From positions 1,899 to 43,898 of the forward strand of contig NZ_RCNT01000013.1 in NCBI RefSeq assembly GCF_003688285.1: a stretch of DNA of 42,000 nt. The letters run 5' to 3'. A model generated the notes under the pieces. The model worked only from the letters and a program-made list of their open reading frames with translations, made no database searches and was not told where the DNA came from. A program made the translations under genes and the position numbers. Source of the DNA: Rhodophyticola porphyridii (GTDB lineage Bacteria; Pseudomonadota; Alphaproteobacteria; Rhodobacterales; Rhodobacteraceae). Below, one piece after another: positions 23,162 to 32,913 of the stretch (its first letter is position 1; every line of letters starts with the position of its first letter).

Positions 23162-25208
23162 TGGTGCGGATTCCGCGCGCGGGGCGGGGCCTGCGCTGAC
23201 GCTTGCAGTGGATATTGGCGGCACGTTTACAGATGTTGCGCTTGCAGATATCGCGACGGGGCAGGTCTGGCGGGCCAAGACGCCTTCCCGTCCCGATGAC
23301 CCGTCGGAGGCGTTTCTGACCGGGCTGCGTCTGGCCCTGCGCGCTGCGGGCGCTGTGCCCGGTGACCTGCGTCAGGTTCTGCATGGAACCACCGTCGCGA
23401 CCAACATGATCCTTGAAGGCAAGGGCGCACGGGCGGCCCTCGTGACGACCCGCGGGTTCCGCCACGTGCTCGGGATCGGGCGACAGGACATCCCCCGCGC
23501 GGCCAATCTCTACAACTGGATCAAGCCCGAGCGCCCCGTGCCGGCCTCGCGGATTGTGGAGGTGGCTGAGCGTGTCCTGCCCGGCGGCGTCGTCACTCAG
23601 CCGCTGGACGAAGACAGCGTTGCAGCCGCCGCTGAGTCGCTTCGCGAGATGTGCGTCGATGCGGTGGCCATCTGTCTGCTACATGCTTTCGCCAACCCCG
23701 AACACGAGCGTCGTACCGCCGAGATCCTGCGGGCCGCCCTGCCGGGCATTGCGGTCACGGCATCCTCGGATGTGCTGCCCGTGGTGCGGGAGTATGAGCG
23801 GACATTGGCATCGGTGCTGAACGCCATCGTGATGCCCGGCGTCACGAAATACGTAGGGCGAATCGAAGACAAGCTCACCGCCGAGGGGGTTCCCGCCCCG
23901 CTCCTTCTGATGCAGTCGAATGGCGGTGTCGCGGGCGCAGACAAGATCCGGTCCGCCCCCGCTCTGACGGCGCTGTCTGGACCCGCTGCAGGTGTCGTGG
24001 GTGCAAGATCCGTTGCGGCAGCATCTGGGATCAATGACATCCTGACAGTCGATATCGGCGGCACAAGTGCGGATATCTGCCTCGTTTCGGGTGGCAAGAT
24101 CGGACTGACGCAACAAGGGCAGGTTGGAGATTGGCCCTTGCCCTTGCCCATGGTCGATATGGTGACAATCGGCGCGGGCGGGGGGTCCATCGCCCGTGTG
24201 GCCGATGGTGTGCTGACGGTCGGACCGGAAAGCGCCGGGGCCACGCCGGGGCCCGCGGCTTATGGCCGGGGTGGGACCGAGGCGACCGTGACCGATGCGC
24301 ATGTGGTGTTGGGGCACCTGCCCGCGCGCCTGCTTGGCGGGGACATGGCGCTCGACGTGGTGGCGGCGCGCCGCGCGTTGGAAGACGGCGTCGCCCGACC
24401 GCTTGGCATCGCCGTGGAAGACGCGGCGCGCGGCATTCTCGCCATTGCCGACAACAAGATGGTCGGCGCCCTGCGCGTCGTGTCGGTCGAGCGTGGCTTT
24501 GATCCGCGGGATTTCACGCTTCTTCCCTTCGGCGGCGCCGGCCCGCTCCACGGTTGTGCGCTTGCCGATCTGATTGGTACACGCCGTGTGCTGATCGTGC
24601 CCGCGCCCGGCATTCTATGCGCCGACGGGCTGATGGCGGCGGATCTCAAGTCCGAGTTCAGCCGCGCCCGGCCCCGCGCCGGAGTCGCCGATATGGCGGA
24701 GGCCGAACGGCTTTGCGCAGAGCTTGAAGCAGATGCGGCCGTGTGGTTCGATGCGGAGGATGTGGCGGAGGCCGACCGGCAAACCAGTCGTGTCGCCCTC
24801 TTGCGCTATGCCGGTCAGGGCAATGAACTGGCCGTCCCGTGGGCCGACACGGTCGAGGCGTTGGAGGCGGGCTTCGTGGCCGCCCACCGGGCCCTTTACG
24901 GGTTCGAGCTGAGCGCACCGATCGAGCTTGTGACGCTGCGGGTCGAAGCCCGCGCCACCATGCAGGCGCTTGCCCCGGCCGTGCTTGCCCCGGGCGATCC
25001 GCCGGTGCCGGTGGATCACGTGCCCATAGCCTTGCCATCGGGCCGGCAGACTGTCCCGCTTTTCGACCGATCCACCATGAAGGCCGGCGCAATCATTGAA
25101 GGCCCCGCAATCGTAAGCCAACTTGACACCACAACCCTGATCACGCCCGGCTGGACCGGCACGGTGCAAACCTCGGGCGCGCTTCTGTTAACCAAGGCCG
25201 ACACATGA
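23151..25208 (+). CDS. hyuA: HyuA-type subunit (N-methylhydantoinase A / oxoprolinase alpha)
   Basis: This 685-residue protein has the Hydantoinase_A_N nucleotide-binding motif (LAVDIGGTFTDVAL, residues 18-31), HGTTVATNMILEGKGA, the second actin-fold phosphate loop (TVDIGGTSADICL, around residue 300) and GAGGGSIA. The pair FGGAGPLHG is also characteristic. It binds and hydrolyses ATP to activate the amide for cleavage by HyuB. The order HyuB-HyuA and the tight overlap are usual for the family. Length is normal. Confidence 0.92.
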   Translation: MSFDGADSARGAGPALTLAVDIGGTFTDVALADIATGQVWRAKTPSRPDDPSEAFLTGLRLALRAAGAVPGDLRQVLHGTTVATNMILEGKGARAALVTTRGFRHVLGIGRQDIPRAANLYNWIKPERPVPASRIVEVAERVLPGGVVTQPLDEDSVAAAAESLREMCVDAVAICLLHAFANPEHERRTAEILRAALPGIAVTASSDVLPVVREYERTLASVLNAIVMPGVTKYVGRIEDKLTAEGVPAPLLLMQSNGGVAGADKIRSAPALTALSGPAAGVVGARSVAAASGINDILTVDIGGTSADICLVSGGKIGLTQQGQVGDWPLPLPMVDMVTIGAGGGSIARVADGVLTVGPESAGATPGPAAYGRGGTEATVTDAHVVLGHLPARLLGGDMALDVVAARRALEDGVARPLGIAVEDAARGILAIADNKMVGALRVVSVERGFDPRDFTLLPFGGAGPLHGCALADLIGTRRVLIVPAPGILCADGLMAADLKSEFSRARPRAGVADMAEAERLCAELEADAAVWFDAEDVAEADRQTSRVALLRYAGQGNELAVPWADTVEALEAGFVAAHRALYGFELSAPIELVTLRVEARATMQALAPAVLAPGDPPVPVDHVPIALPSGRQTVPLFDRSTMKAGAIIEGPAIVSQLDTTTLITPGWTGTVQTSGALLLTKADT

Positions 25209-26596
25209 CCGAAGATACTGAAATCCCCGACACGCTGGCTGCGGTCTTCGACTATATCGAGGCGAACCGCGATGACCATCTGCGGCGCGTTATAGACTAC
25301 GTCAAACACCCATCGATCAGCGCCCATGATATCGGCATTCGCGAAGTTGCGGCGATGCTGGTCGAGCACCTGAGCGGGCTCGGTTTTGAAGCCGAGGCCG
25401 TTCCGACATCGGGGCATCCGATGGTTCTGGGTCATCGGTGTGAGGCGCCCGGCAAACCGACCGTCCTGCTTTACGGCCATTACGATGTGCAGCCGCCAGA
25501 TCCGCTGGAGGCGTGGATCACTCCACCATTCGAGCCGACGATCCGTGACGGGCGCATCTATGCGCGCGGGATCGGAGACAACAAGGGCCAGCATTTTGCG
25601 CAGCTTCTGGCGCTGGAGGCCCATCTGAAGGTCACCGGGACCTTGCCCTGCAACGTGATCTTCCTGCTGGAGGGAGAAGAGGAAATCGGCTCCCCCCGGA
25701 TTGCGGAATTCGTCGGTGCCCATGCGGACCGTCTGAAAGCCGATCTGGTGGTGACCGCCGATGGCCCGCTGCACCCCTCGGGCCGACCGATCGTGACCTT
25801 TGGTGTGCGTGGCATGGCCGGATTTGAACTGGTCGTCAAAACCGGTCGGACGGACGCTCATTCCGGCAATCATGGCGGCACGATGCCCAATGCATTGTGG
25901 ACGCTTGTTCACCTCTTGGGCACCATGAAGGATGCGGAGGGGCGGATCACGATAGAGGGCCTGCACGATCCGGTGCGCCCGCCTACCAATGCCGAACGGG
26001 CCGCTGCGGACTCCCTGCCGGTCGACGTGCCCGCATATCTCGAGTCCATGGGGCTTGGCCGTCTGGATGCGCCTGCCGACCGACCGTTCCATGACCGGTT
26101 GATGTTCCACCCGACTCTGACGATCAACGGCATTCACGGCGGCTATGGCGGCCCAGGCACGAAAACGGTGCTTCCTGCAGAGGCGATTGCGAAATGCGAC
26201 ATCCGCCTTGTTCCGGACATGACGCCGGAACAGGCGGTGGCCTGCGTCCGTGCCCATGTCGAAAAACACGCGCCCGAGGGCGAGGTTGAGGTGGTCATGA
26301 GCGGCAGCGGCATGTTGCCGTCGCGCACATCGCTCGACAATAGGTTCGCGTCGGCGATTGTCGATGCCGTGCGGACCGCGCGCGGGGTCGAGCCTTATCT
26401 TTACCCGAGCATTGGCGGCAGCCTGCCGGATTACGCCTTTACCAAGACGCTGGGGCTTCCCGCCTTCGTCACACCCTATGCAAACGCGGACGAGGCCAAT
26501 CACGCCCCGAATGAAAACCTTGAGATCTCTCTCTTTCATGACGGCATCCGCACCGGCGCCGCGTTGCTCGACAGGTTGGGCAGAATGTCGATATGA
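25205..26596 (+). CDS. M20-family metallopeptidase (dipeptidase/carboxypeptidase type)
   Basis: This 463-residue protein has the complete M20 di-zinc site: H and D in LLYGHYDVQPP, the bridging aspartate in RGIGDNKGQ, the catalytic/ligand glutamates in LEGEEEIGSP, D in VTADGP and the C-terminal H in ANHAPNE. A dimerisation domain lies at about 200-375, containing RTDAHSGNHGG. It would hydrolyse a peptide or N-carbamoyl/N-acyl amino acid in the cytoplasm. After HyuAB, hydrolysis of an N-carbamoyl amino acid or dipeptide is a sensible step. It overlaps hyuA and the next gene by ATGA. Confidence 0.9.
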   Translation: MTEDTEIPDTLAAVFDYIEANRDDHLRRVIDYVKHPSISAHDIGIREVAAMLVEHLSGLGFEAEAVPTSGHPMVLGHRCEAPGKPTVLLYGHYDVQPPDPLEAWITPPFEPTIRDGRIYARGIGDNKGQHFAQLLALEAHLKVTGTLPCNVIFLLEGEEEIGSPRIAEFVGAHADRLKADLVVTADGPLHPSGRPIVTFGVRGMAGFELVVKTGRTDAHSGNHGGTMPNALWTLVHLLGTMKDAEGRITIEGLHDPVRPPTNAERAAADSLPVDVPAYLESMGLGRLDAPADRPFHDRLMFHPTLTINGIHGGYGGPGTKTVLPAEAIAKCDIRLVPDMTPEQAVACVRAHVEKHAPEGEVEVVMSGSGMLPSRTSLDNRFASAIVDAVRTARGVEPYLYPSIGGSLPDYAFTKTLGLPAFVTPYANADEANHAPNENLEISLFHDGIRTGAALLDRLGRMSI

Positions 26597-27855
26597 ACGC
26601 GCGCCGCGATCCGGCGGAGACAGGCGTCACCGTCTTTCACAACGCCAGGCTCTGGGACGGTGTGTCCGATGAGGCGTTGGAGAATGCCTCCATCGTGGTC
26701 GAAGGGGCTCGCATCCGCGAGGCTGGCGCGGATGCGCGCCATACCGGTCCGGCACACCGGATTGATTGCGGCGGCCTGTTTCTCATGCCGGGCCTCATCG
26801 ACGCGCATTACCACGCCAACACACCAAGCTACGACTTTTATGGCACCGACCGCATGCATCCCGCGTTGCTCGCCGCCCATGCCGCGCGGCTGCTAACGGG
26901 GGCCGTCGACCGTGGCTATACCACGATCCGGGACGCAGGCGGTGGCGATGTCGGTCTTGCCCAGGCGCTCGATGCCGGTTTGATCGACGGACCGCGGTTT
27001 TTCTACCCCGGCAAGGCCCTGACGCAAACCGGAGGGCACGGTGACATGCGCCGGCGCGGTGAACCGGATCTGTGCGGATGCGGGGAGTATGCGGGCGTCA
27101 TCTGCGAGGCCGTTGATGGACCCCATGAGATGCGCAAAGCCGTGCGCCAGCGGTTCAGACAAGGCGCGACGCAGATAAAGATCTTCCTGTCGGGCGGTGT
27201 CTCGACAGAGCTTGCGCCGCTGGAAATGCCTCATTTCACCGATGCCGAAATTCTGGTTGCGGTCGAGGAGGCGGCGCGGCGCGGATCCTATGTCATGGCC
27301 CATTGCCATACCGATGCCGGCGCGCGGCGGTGCGTCGAACTGGGCGTGCGGACCATCGAGCATGGCAGCCTGATTGAGCCTGAGACGGCCGCTTTGATCG
27401 CTGAGGCCGGTGCATATGTTGTGCCCACGCTCTCCGCGGGTGAGTTGATTGCCGAAAATGCCGAAGCGCTCGGGCTTCCGAAATCCGCGACCGAAAAGGT
27501 GCGGGAGGTCAACAAACGCACGCTGGACGCCATCGAGGCCTGCGTGAGCGCCGGGGTCAAGCTTGGCTTGGGTTGCGACCTGCACGGCGATGTTTTTCTT
27601 CAAACCCAGGGCCGGGAGTTGCTTTTGCGCGGACAGGTGCAGCGGCCCGTGGATGTCCTGCGTTCGGCGACGTCGATCAATGCAGAGATCGTTCAGCGCG
27701 CGGGCGAGCTGGGCCGGATCGCAGCCGGCGCGCTTGCGGATCTGATCCTTGTCGATGGCGACCCGTTGAGCGACTTGTCGGTCTTCGTCTCATCCGCCAA
27801 GACCGTTCGATTGGTGATGATCGATGGCAAGATCCGCAGGGATCGTCGCGTCTGA
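26593..27855 (+). CDS. Metal-dependent amidohydrolase (imidazolonepropionase/prolidase-like)
   Basis: The 420-residue protein belongs to the amidohydrolase superfamily. It shows the H-x-H ligands in GLIDAHYHAN, the carbamylated-lysine candidate in IKIFLSGG, histidines in MAHCHTD and IEHGSLI, and the aspartate in GLGCDLHGD. An N-terminal composite beta domain returns at the C-terminus (GALADLILVDGDPL), as in the Xaa-Pro dipeptidase and imidazolonepropionase-like group. It likely cleaves an amide of a processed intermediate. It is the last gene of the operon. The following 250 bp, to the convergent TRAP operon, hold no recognisable gene or T-rich hairpin. Confidence 0.88.
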   Translation: MNARRDPAETGVTVFHNARLWDGVSDEALENASIVVEGARIREAGADARHTGPAHRIDCGGLFLMPGLIDAHYHANTPSYDFYGTDRMHPALLAAHAARLLTGAVDRGYTTIRDAGGGDVGLAQALDAGLIDGPRFFYPGKALTQTGGHGDMRRRGEPDLCGCGEYAGVICEAVDGPHEMRKAVRQRFRQGATQIKIFLSGGVSTELAPLEMPHFTDAEILVAVEEAARRGSYVMAHCHTDAGARRCVELGVRTIEHGSLIEPETAALIAEAGAYVVPTLSAGELIAENAEALGLPKSATEKVREVNKRTLDAIEACVSAGVKLGLGCDLHGDVFLQTQGRELLLRGQVQRPVDVLRSATSINAEIVQRAGELGRIAAGALADLILVDGDPLSDLSVFVSSAKTVRLVMIDGKIRRDRRV

Positions 27856-28107
27856 CGCCATGGGTGGGGGCACGGGGCGTCGCGTGTCCAGCGCATTTCG
27901 GCGGTTCTTGCTTTGCATCTGCCCCGCTATCCAATCTTGTCTTGCCCGCGCAGATCTGAAACCTCAGCGTGTGCGTAATGCCCGGTCCGAGCAGGCGACG
28001 ATCCGGCGGCGGCTTGGCATCTCGGATAGCGGGGTTTCGTTTCCCGGATGCAACCTGCGCGGACGATCGGCACAAGCGCAGCTCTCACTCAGAACGCGCG
28101 GCAGCCG

Positions 28108-29424
28108 TCACTCCATCTGGCTTGGCAGATAGGTCACCAGATCGGGGAAGGCGACAAGGATACCAAGGCGGATCAGGTCGCTGAGAACGAATGGCGCGAC
28201 GCCTATGAAGATCGTCGTCAGCCCCACGGTCCGCAGCACGCTTTTGATCACGAAAACATTCATACCCACCGGCGGTGTGATCAGGCCCAGCTCGACCGTC
28301 ATCACCATGATGATCCCGAACCAGATCGGGTCGAAGCCCAACTCCAGGATCAACGGAAACACGATGGGTACGGTCAGAAGGATCATCGCGATCGGATCGA
28401 GCACACAACCGAGAAGTAGAAAGAAGGCCAGAAGGATCCCGAGCACGACGTATCGGTTGAGCCCCATGTCGATGATCGAGTTGGTCAGGTTTTGAGGCAC
28501 TTGAGTGATCGCAAGGAAGTAGCCGAAGATCAGGGCGCCGATCAGGATCGTGAAGATCGCGGCCGTCGTCCGAACCGTTTCGCGCAGCGCCTCCCAGAAA
28601 TTCGCCCAGCTCATGCGGCGACGCGCCAGGGCGATGATCAGGGCGCCCATGGCCCCCATGGCGGCCGCCTCGGTGGCGGTGAAGATGCCGCCGTAAATAC
28701 CTCCGAAAATGAAGATGAACAGCAGTAGGATCGCCCAGATGCCGCGCAGGGCCGCAAAACGGACGCTCCAGGCCGCCTTCTCCACGCTTTTCATCTCGGA
28801 GCCGGAGAACCCGGCAATCACCCGGATTGTCAGAATGTACATCAACGCGGCAAGAAGGCCGGGAATGATCGCGGCAATGAACAGCTCGCCTACATTCTGT
28901 TCCGTGAGGATGCCGTAGAGCGCAAGCGGGACGGAGGGCGGGATGATGATGCCGAGGGTGCCACCTGCCGCGATGACGCCGGAGGAAAGGCGTTCGGAAT
29001 ACCCCAGGCGGCGCATTTCCGGAAAGGCGACCTTGGAGAAGGTGGCCGCCGTGGCGACGGAAGAGCCGCAAATCGCGGCAAAGCCCGCGCAGGCCCCGAT
29101 TGTCGCCATTCCGACCCCGCCCCTGCGATGGCCGAGCCATGCGCTTGCAAATCCGAAAAGCTCCCGGCTCATACCCGAAGCGGTCGCGAAGGCTCCCATC
29201 AAGATGAACATGGGGATCAGCGCCAGACTGTGCTTCGTTGCCGTGGAGATCGGTGACGAGGACAACAGGTTCAGTGCCACGTCCCAGTTGAACCCCGTGA
29301 CCGCGGCGAAGCCTACGACACCGGAGATGCCCATGGCGAAGCCGACCGGCACGCGGAGAAGCATCAGGGTGAAGAGAAGGCCGAAACCCAAGGCGGCAAT
29401 GAGGTCACGATCCATGTCTGGCAT
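28108..29424 (-). CDS. TRAP transporter large permease (DctM-type)
   Basis: This 438-residue membrane protein has about twelve hydrophobic segments and the DctM features: an N-terminal GFAMGISGVVGF helix, the SLALIPMFILMGAFA region, GGTLGIIIPPSVPLALYG near residue 150 and a second LITPPVGMNVFVI-type half-helix near residue 390. It is the sodium-driven channel subunit for an organic-acid importer. The start at 29424 could instead be the ATG at 29415. It is the last gene of the minus-strand operon that begins with the ThDP enzyme. Confidence 0.92.
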   Translation of the reverse strand: MPDMDRDLIAALGFGLLFTLMLLRVPVGFAMGISGVVGFAAVTGFNWDVALNLLSSSPISTATKHSLALIPMFILMGAFATASGMSRELFGFASAWLGHRRGGVGMATIGACAGFAAICGSSVATAATFSKVAFPEMRRLGYSERLSSGVIAAGGTLGIIIPPSVPLALYGILTEQNVGELFIAAIIPGLLAALMYILTIRVIAGFSGSEMKSVEKAAWSVRFAALRGIWAILLLFIFIFGGIYGGIFTATEAAAMGAMGALIIALARRRMSWANFWEALRETVRTTAAIFTILIGALIFGYFLAITQVPQNLTNSIIDMGLNRYVVLGILLAFFLLLGCVLDPIAMILLTVPIVFPLILELGFDPIWFGIIMVMTVELGLITPPVGMNVFVIKSVLRTVGLTTIFIGVAPFVLSDLIRLGILVAFPDLVTYLPSQME

Positions 29425-29441
29425 CCATTTGGAATGTCGGG

Positions 29442-29951
29442 TCAGTCGGCGGTCTGCACCGGGATTTGGGAAGGAGGGTCACCGCGTCCGCGAAGGATCC
29501 GCACCAGCCGGACAACACCGAAAACCTGCGCGGCCACGAGCCCGAACCACGCGAAGGCGTAGAAACCGGCCACCGGCAAGTCGAGGTCGATCGTGCCGTG
29601 ATTTGCGGTCCAGGTATCGACTACCTTCTCGGTGAACTTCCACAGAAGAAAGGCGAGCCCGAGGATGACAATCGCGTTGGAGAGCACGTCGATCACCCAT
29701 CGAAGGCGCTTGGGCGACAGCGCCCATACGGCATCCATCGTGATGTGATCGCCCCGATAGCACGTACTTGCGAGGCCCCAGAAGATCACGACGCCAAGAA
29801 GGTAGCGCGCGCCGTCGAATGCATCGGGAATTCCGGTGTTGAAGACATACCGGGCGACCACGGCCGAAAATGACAGCACCGTCACCACAAGAAGGGCTGC
29901 CGCCGCGGTGTTTTCCACCGCGGCGACAATGCGCTGAAAGGCGCGAGACAT
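29442..29951 (-). CDS. TRAP transporter small permease (DctQ-type)
   Basis: The 169-residue protein has four hydrophobic helices and the DctQ-family motif WGLASTCYRGDHITMD around the second helix. It associates with the large permease in the inner membrane. The ATG at 29951 lies 4 bp after the binding-protein stop. A longer reading to 29984 would overlap that gene and add a basic tail without support. Confidence 0.87.
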   Translation of the reverse strand: MSRAFQRIVAAVENTAAAALLVVTVLSFSAVVARYVFNTGIPDAFDGARYLLGVVIFWGLASTCYRGDHITMDAVWALSPKRLRWVIDVLSNAIVILGLAFLLWKFTEKVVDTWTANHGTIDLDLPVAGFYAFAWFGLVAAQVFGVVRLVRILRGRGDPPSQIPVQTAD

Positions 29952-29955
29952 TGCT

Positions 29956-30975
29956 TCAGTTCCCGTTCGCGGGCGTCTGGGCAAAGGCTTCGATCAGGGC
30001 GTCATAGGCGGCCTGGCCATCATATCCGGCGTCTTCGGCTGCCGCGAGCCACTCGTTACGTACCGGCTCAACCGCGTCCTGAAAGGCCTGAAGCTGCTCG
30101 GCACTCGGTACGTTGATGGTGTGGCCATCATCTATGAGGCGTTGCCGGCCGTCCGCTTCCACGGCGAGCCAGCCCGAGGAAATACGCGCGGCCCATTCGC
30201 TCGTGCAATGGCTGTCCACGGCGGCCTTCGCCCGATCGGAAAGGCCGTCATAGGTCGCCTGGTTCATCACGAAGGCAAAGTTGTTGAAGGCCATATCGAT
30301 ATCGAGGTGGTTCTGAACGACATCGTTGATTCCGAACGGGAAAAGGCTGGCCCATGGAAACAGGATCGCATCGGCTACGCCGCGCTCCAGCGCCTCGCGG
30401 GACTCAGGCGCCGAGATCTGAATGTTGGTCGCGCCCATCGCGCCGAAGTAGTTCGCAAGCGTGCGGTTCGGCAGCCGGATGCGCATACCGTCTATGTCCC
30501 CGATGCTCACGACCGGTTCAACGGAATGCAGCGCGTAGAGACCGCCATTGAAGGTCAGGCAAAACTTGACCTCCGACATCTCCTCTTCCGCATATTCGCG
30601 GTACCAGCCGTCAAAGGCCTCGGTTTCTGCGGTGACGGGGTCGTCGATGAGAAAGGGCAGCTCGGCCACGCCGACCATCGGGAAACGGCCGGGCTGATAG
30701 CCGGTGTTGATGAAGGCAATGTCGGCGATGCCGTTTGCCGCCATGTCGTAATGGTCGCCGGCCGCGCCAAGCTGGCGCGCGGGGAAAACCGCGACCTCGA
30801 TTTCGCCGCCCGATGCTTCGACGAGCGAGTCGATCCATGCGGGAAACACCGTGGTGTTCAGTACGTGCTGGGCGGGGAGCCAGTTTGCGAAGCGGAGTTC
30901 CGTCGCACCGGCGGGTGCTGCGGCAATTGCAAGCGCGACCGCCCCGCCTGCTGCTATCTTCTGTGTGGTCATCAT
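29956..30975 (-). CDS. TRAP transporter substrate-binding protein (DctP-type)
   Basis: The 339-residue protein has a signal peptide (about residues 1-24, ending AGA) and the DctP fold: LRFANWLPAQH at the mature N-terminus, then the ligand-contacting region GMRIRLPNRTLANYFGAMGA, whose arginine usually salt-bridges the substrate carboxylate. It delivers an organic acid to the permease pair. The start at 30975 follows GGGAGG (30984-30989) with 8-nt spacing; the longer upstream reading puts the signal peptide internally. The gap of about 100 bp to the ThDP gene has no clear terminator, so co-transcription is likely. Confidence 0.9.
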   Translation of the reverse strand: MMTTQKIAAGGAVALAIAAAPAGATELRFANWLPAQHVLNTTVFPAWIDSLVEASGGEIEVAVFPARQLGAAGDHYDMAANGIADIAFINTGYQPGRFPMVGVAELPFLIDDPVTAETEAFDGWYREYAEEEMSEVKFCLTFNGGLYALHSVEPVVSIGDIDGMRIRLPNRTLANYFGAMGATNIQISAPESREALERGVADAILFPWASLFPFGINDVVQNHLDIDMAFNNFAFVMNQATYDGLSDRAKAAVDSHCTSEWAARISSGWLAVEADGRQRLIDDGHTINVPSAEQLQAFQDAVEPVRNEWLAAAEDAGYDGQAAYDALIEAFAQTPANGN

Positions 30976-31077
30976 CGTGGTTTCCTCCCTTGGTGAGTTT
31001 CCGTGTCGTCGGCACCGCATGTCTTCTTTTTCTGTCCGGCGAGATTTTACGGTTTGGTCGTCGTTCCTTTGTTCTGA

Positions 31078-32793
31078 TCAGGCCGCACCGGTCCGCTGGA
31101 TGGCGATGTTCAGCAAAACTTGCCGCCTGTCCCGCGTCGCGACGTCGATCGCGCGTTCCAGCGCTGCGGGCAGTGCGTCGCCGGTCAGGACCGTTTCGGT
31201 ATAGGCACGGCTGGCCTCGGCCGTTTTCGTGAAATCCGGGCTGGGCCGGAGAGATGTGAGCGGGACTTCATTCGCCTTCGGCGCCAGCCCATCCTTGTAG
31301 AGCCCCTCGGCGGAGTGCCGGACGGCCGCCCACTCTTCGTTGTTGAGCACCAGCGTGATAATCGGAAGGGCCAGGGCCTCCGCGATCTGGTGGCAGGCGG
31401 TGGGATTGGCGAACATGTAGCTGCCATCGCCCATGGTCGCGAAAACGAGCCGGTCTGAATCGGCGAGTTGCGCGCCGAGCGCCGCAGGCAAGCCCCAGCC
31501 CAGCCCGCCGGAGTATGGCTCCTGAAAATAGCTTTTGTGGTGCTCAAGATCGAGCGGTTCCATCGGGGCGCCCAGTTCGTGAAAGACTGTCGCCTTGCGG
31601 CCCTTTATCGCCTGACCAACACAATGGCTGACCCACTCTTTCGTCATAGGTGCGCCGGAGCCGGATTTCGCGCGTTCAATCATCGTCGTGCAACGTGCTT
31701 TGGACCGCGCGGACATATGCCGATGCCTGCGGGCGATTGCCTCTGACGCGGCGGGGGGCGTGCCCATTTCTTCAATCAGTGCGACCAGCGCGTCCGACGT
31801 TTCTCCCGCAAGGCAGATATCGGCAGGAAAGTTGCGAACGGGCGTGCGGGAAAACAATGGATCGGGCCCCAGCTGAATCACCGTGGCGTCATCGCGCAGG
31901 GTCGTGCCGTCTGGCCACCATGGTGCCAGCGCATTGATCACGAGGACGACATCCGCCTCGGCCAACAGCTCTGTCGGATCCTGCCCGATGCTCATCGGAT
32001 GCTGGTTGGCGAGGGACAGCTGGTTCGCCCAGTACTGGCAGACCGGAAACGCCCAACTGTCGACGAAACCGGCAAAGGCCTCAAACGCTGCGTCCGAGCC
32101 GACACCGCGCTGGCTGATGATCAGCGGATGCTCAGCCGCCCGCAAGAGTTTTGCCGCCTGGGCCAGCGCAGCCACGTTCGGCGCCACTTCGGCCGGTTGC
32201 ATCCTCGCCGGAGCGCCGGCCTGCTCCGTCGGAATCGGTTCGCACAGCACCTCCCGCGGAAGGCTGAGATAGACAGGTCCCCTGGGCGTCGAGTTCGCGA
32301 TGGCGGCGGCCCGGTCAAGAAGCTCGGGGAGTTGCTCGGGGAACCGCAACTCGTACTCCCATTTCGACACTTCCCGCACCAGCGCGGTCTGGTCATACAT
32401 TTCCTGCCCCCAACCAATGGGCACGGTGCGGGCGCCAAACCGGTCCTTCTCCATGACAGGCGTCCGGCCCGACATCATCAGAACGGGGATCTGATCGCAG
32501 GCGGCATTAATCGCCCCGGTCGCGCCGTTCGAGAGACCGACATTGGTGTGAAGGAGAACCGCCTGCATCTGCCCCGACATAAGGTAGTATCCATGTGCCA
32601 TGCCAAGGGCGGCATGCTCATGGGGGCAGGTGACCGGCGTGGGAAGGTCGATACCCTTCCGGGTCGCGTCGATCAGGCCTTCGATGATCGGCGGGAAGTC
32701 GGTGCCGGAGTTCGCGAACACATAATCGACACCGAGCGTCTTGAGCTTGCTGAAGAGTGCGCCGCCTGCGGCAACCTCGGTCCGCTCGGTCAC
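31078..32793 (-). CDS. Thiamine-diphosphate-dependent enzyme (acetolactate synthase / benzoylformate decarboxylase superfamily)
   Basis: From the GTG at 32793 the protein has 571 residues and three domains. The N-terminal pyrimidine-binding domain has VDYVFANSGTDFPP and the catalytic glutamate in CPHEHAALGMAHG. The central domain includes HPLIISQRG. The C-terminal cofactor domain has the ThDP motif starting GDGSYMFANP and ending NNEEW. It decarboxylates or ligates a 2-oxo acid in the cytoplasm. The shared operon with a TRAP importer suggests that acid is imported. The start is uncertain: an in-frame ATG at 32889 would add 32 residues of unusual, arginine- and cysteine-rich sequence. A 26-codon ORF in another frame ends in a GTGA overlap with the preferred start. 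Confidence 0.82.
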   Translation of the reverse strand: MTERTEVAAGGALFSKLKTLGVDYVFANSGTDFPPIIEGLIDATRKGIDLPTPVTCPHEHAALGMAHGYYLMSGQMQAVLLHTNVGLSNGATGAINAACDQIPVLMMSGRTPVMEKDRFGARTVPIGWGQEMYDQTALVREVSKWEYELRFPEQLPELLDRAAAIANSTPRGPVYLSLPREVLCEPIPTEQAGAPARMQPAEVAPNVAALAQAAKLLRAAEHPLIISQRGVGSDAAFEAFAGFVDSWAFPVCQYWANQLSLANQHPMSIGQDPTELLAEADVVLVINALAPWWPDGTTLRDDATVIQLGPDPLFSRTPVRNFPADICLAGETSDALVALIEEMGTPPAASEAIARRHRHMSARSKARCTTMIERAKSGSGAPMTKEWVSHCVGQAIKGRKATVFHELGAPMEPLDLEHHKSYFQEPYSGGLGWGLPAALGAQLADSDRLVFATMGDGSYMFANPTACHQIAEALALPIITLVLNNEEWAAVRHSAEGLYKDGLAPKANEVPLTSLRPSPDFTKTAEASRAYTETVLTGDALPAALERAIDVATRDRRQVLLNIAIQRTGAA

Positions 32794-32913
32794 TGGCGTG
32801 ATATCGGCAGGGGTCTTGCGTGCCCTGCAGCTTCCGCATTGGCGTTGTCGATGACCTGTGACGCCCCCATATTGTGACTGCCCCCCCATCTCACTCTTTG
32901 ACTTGGATGCCTC

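Noticed and set aside
27856-28107. Possible terminator or small RNA between the two convergent operons
   Set aside because: No stem with a T tract and no recognisable promoter; nothing supportable was seen in these 250 bp.
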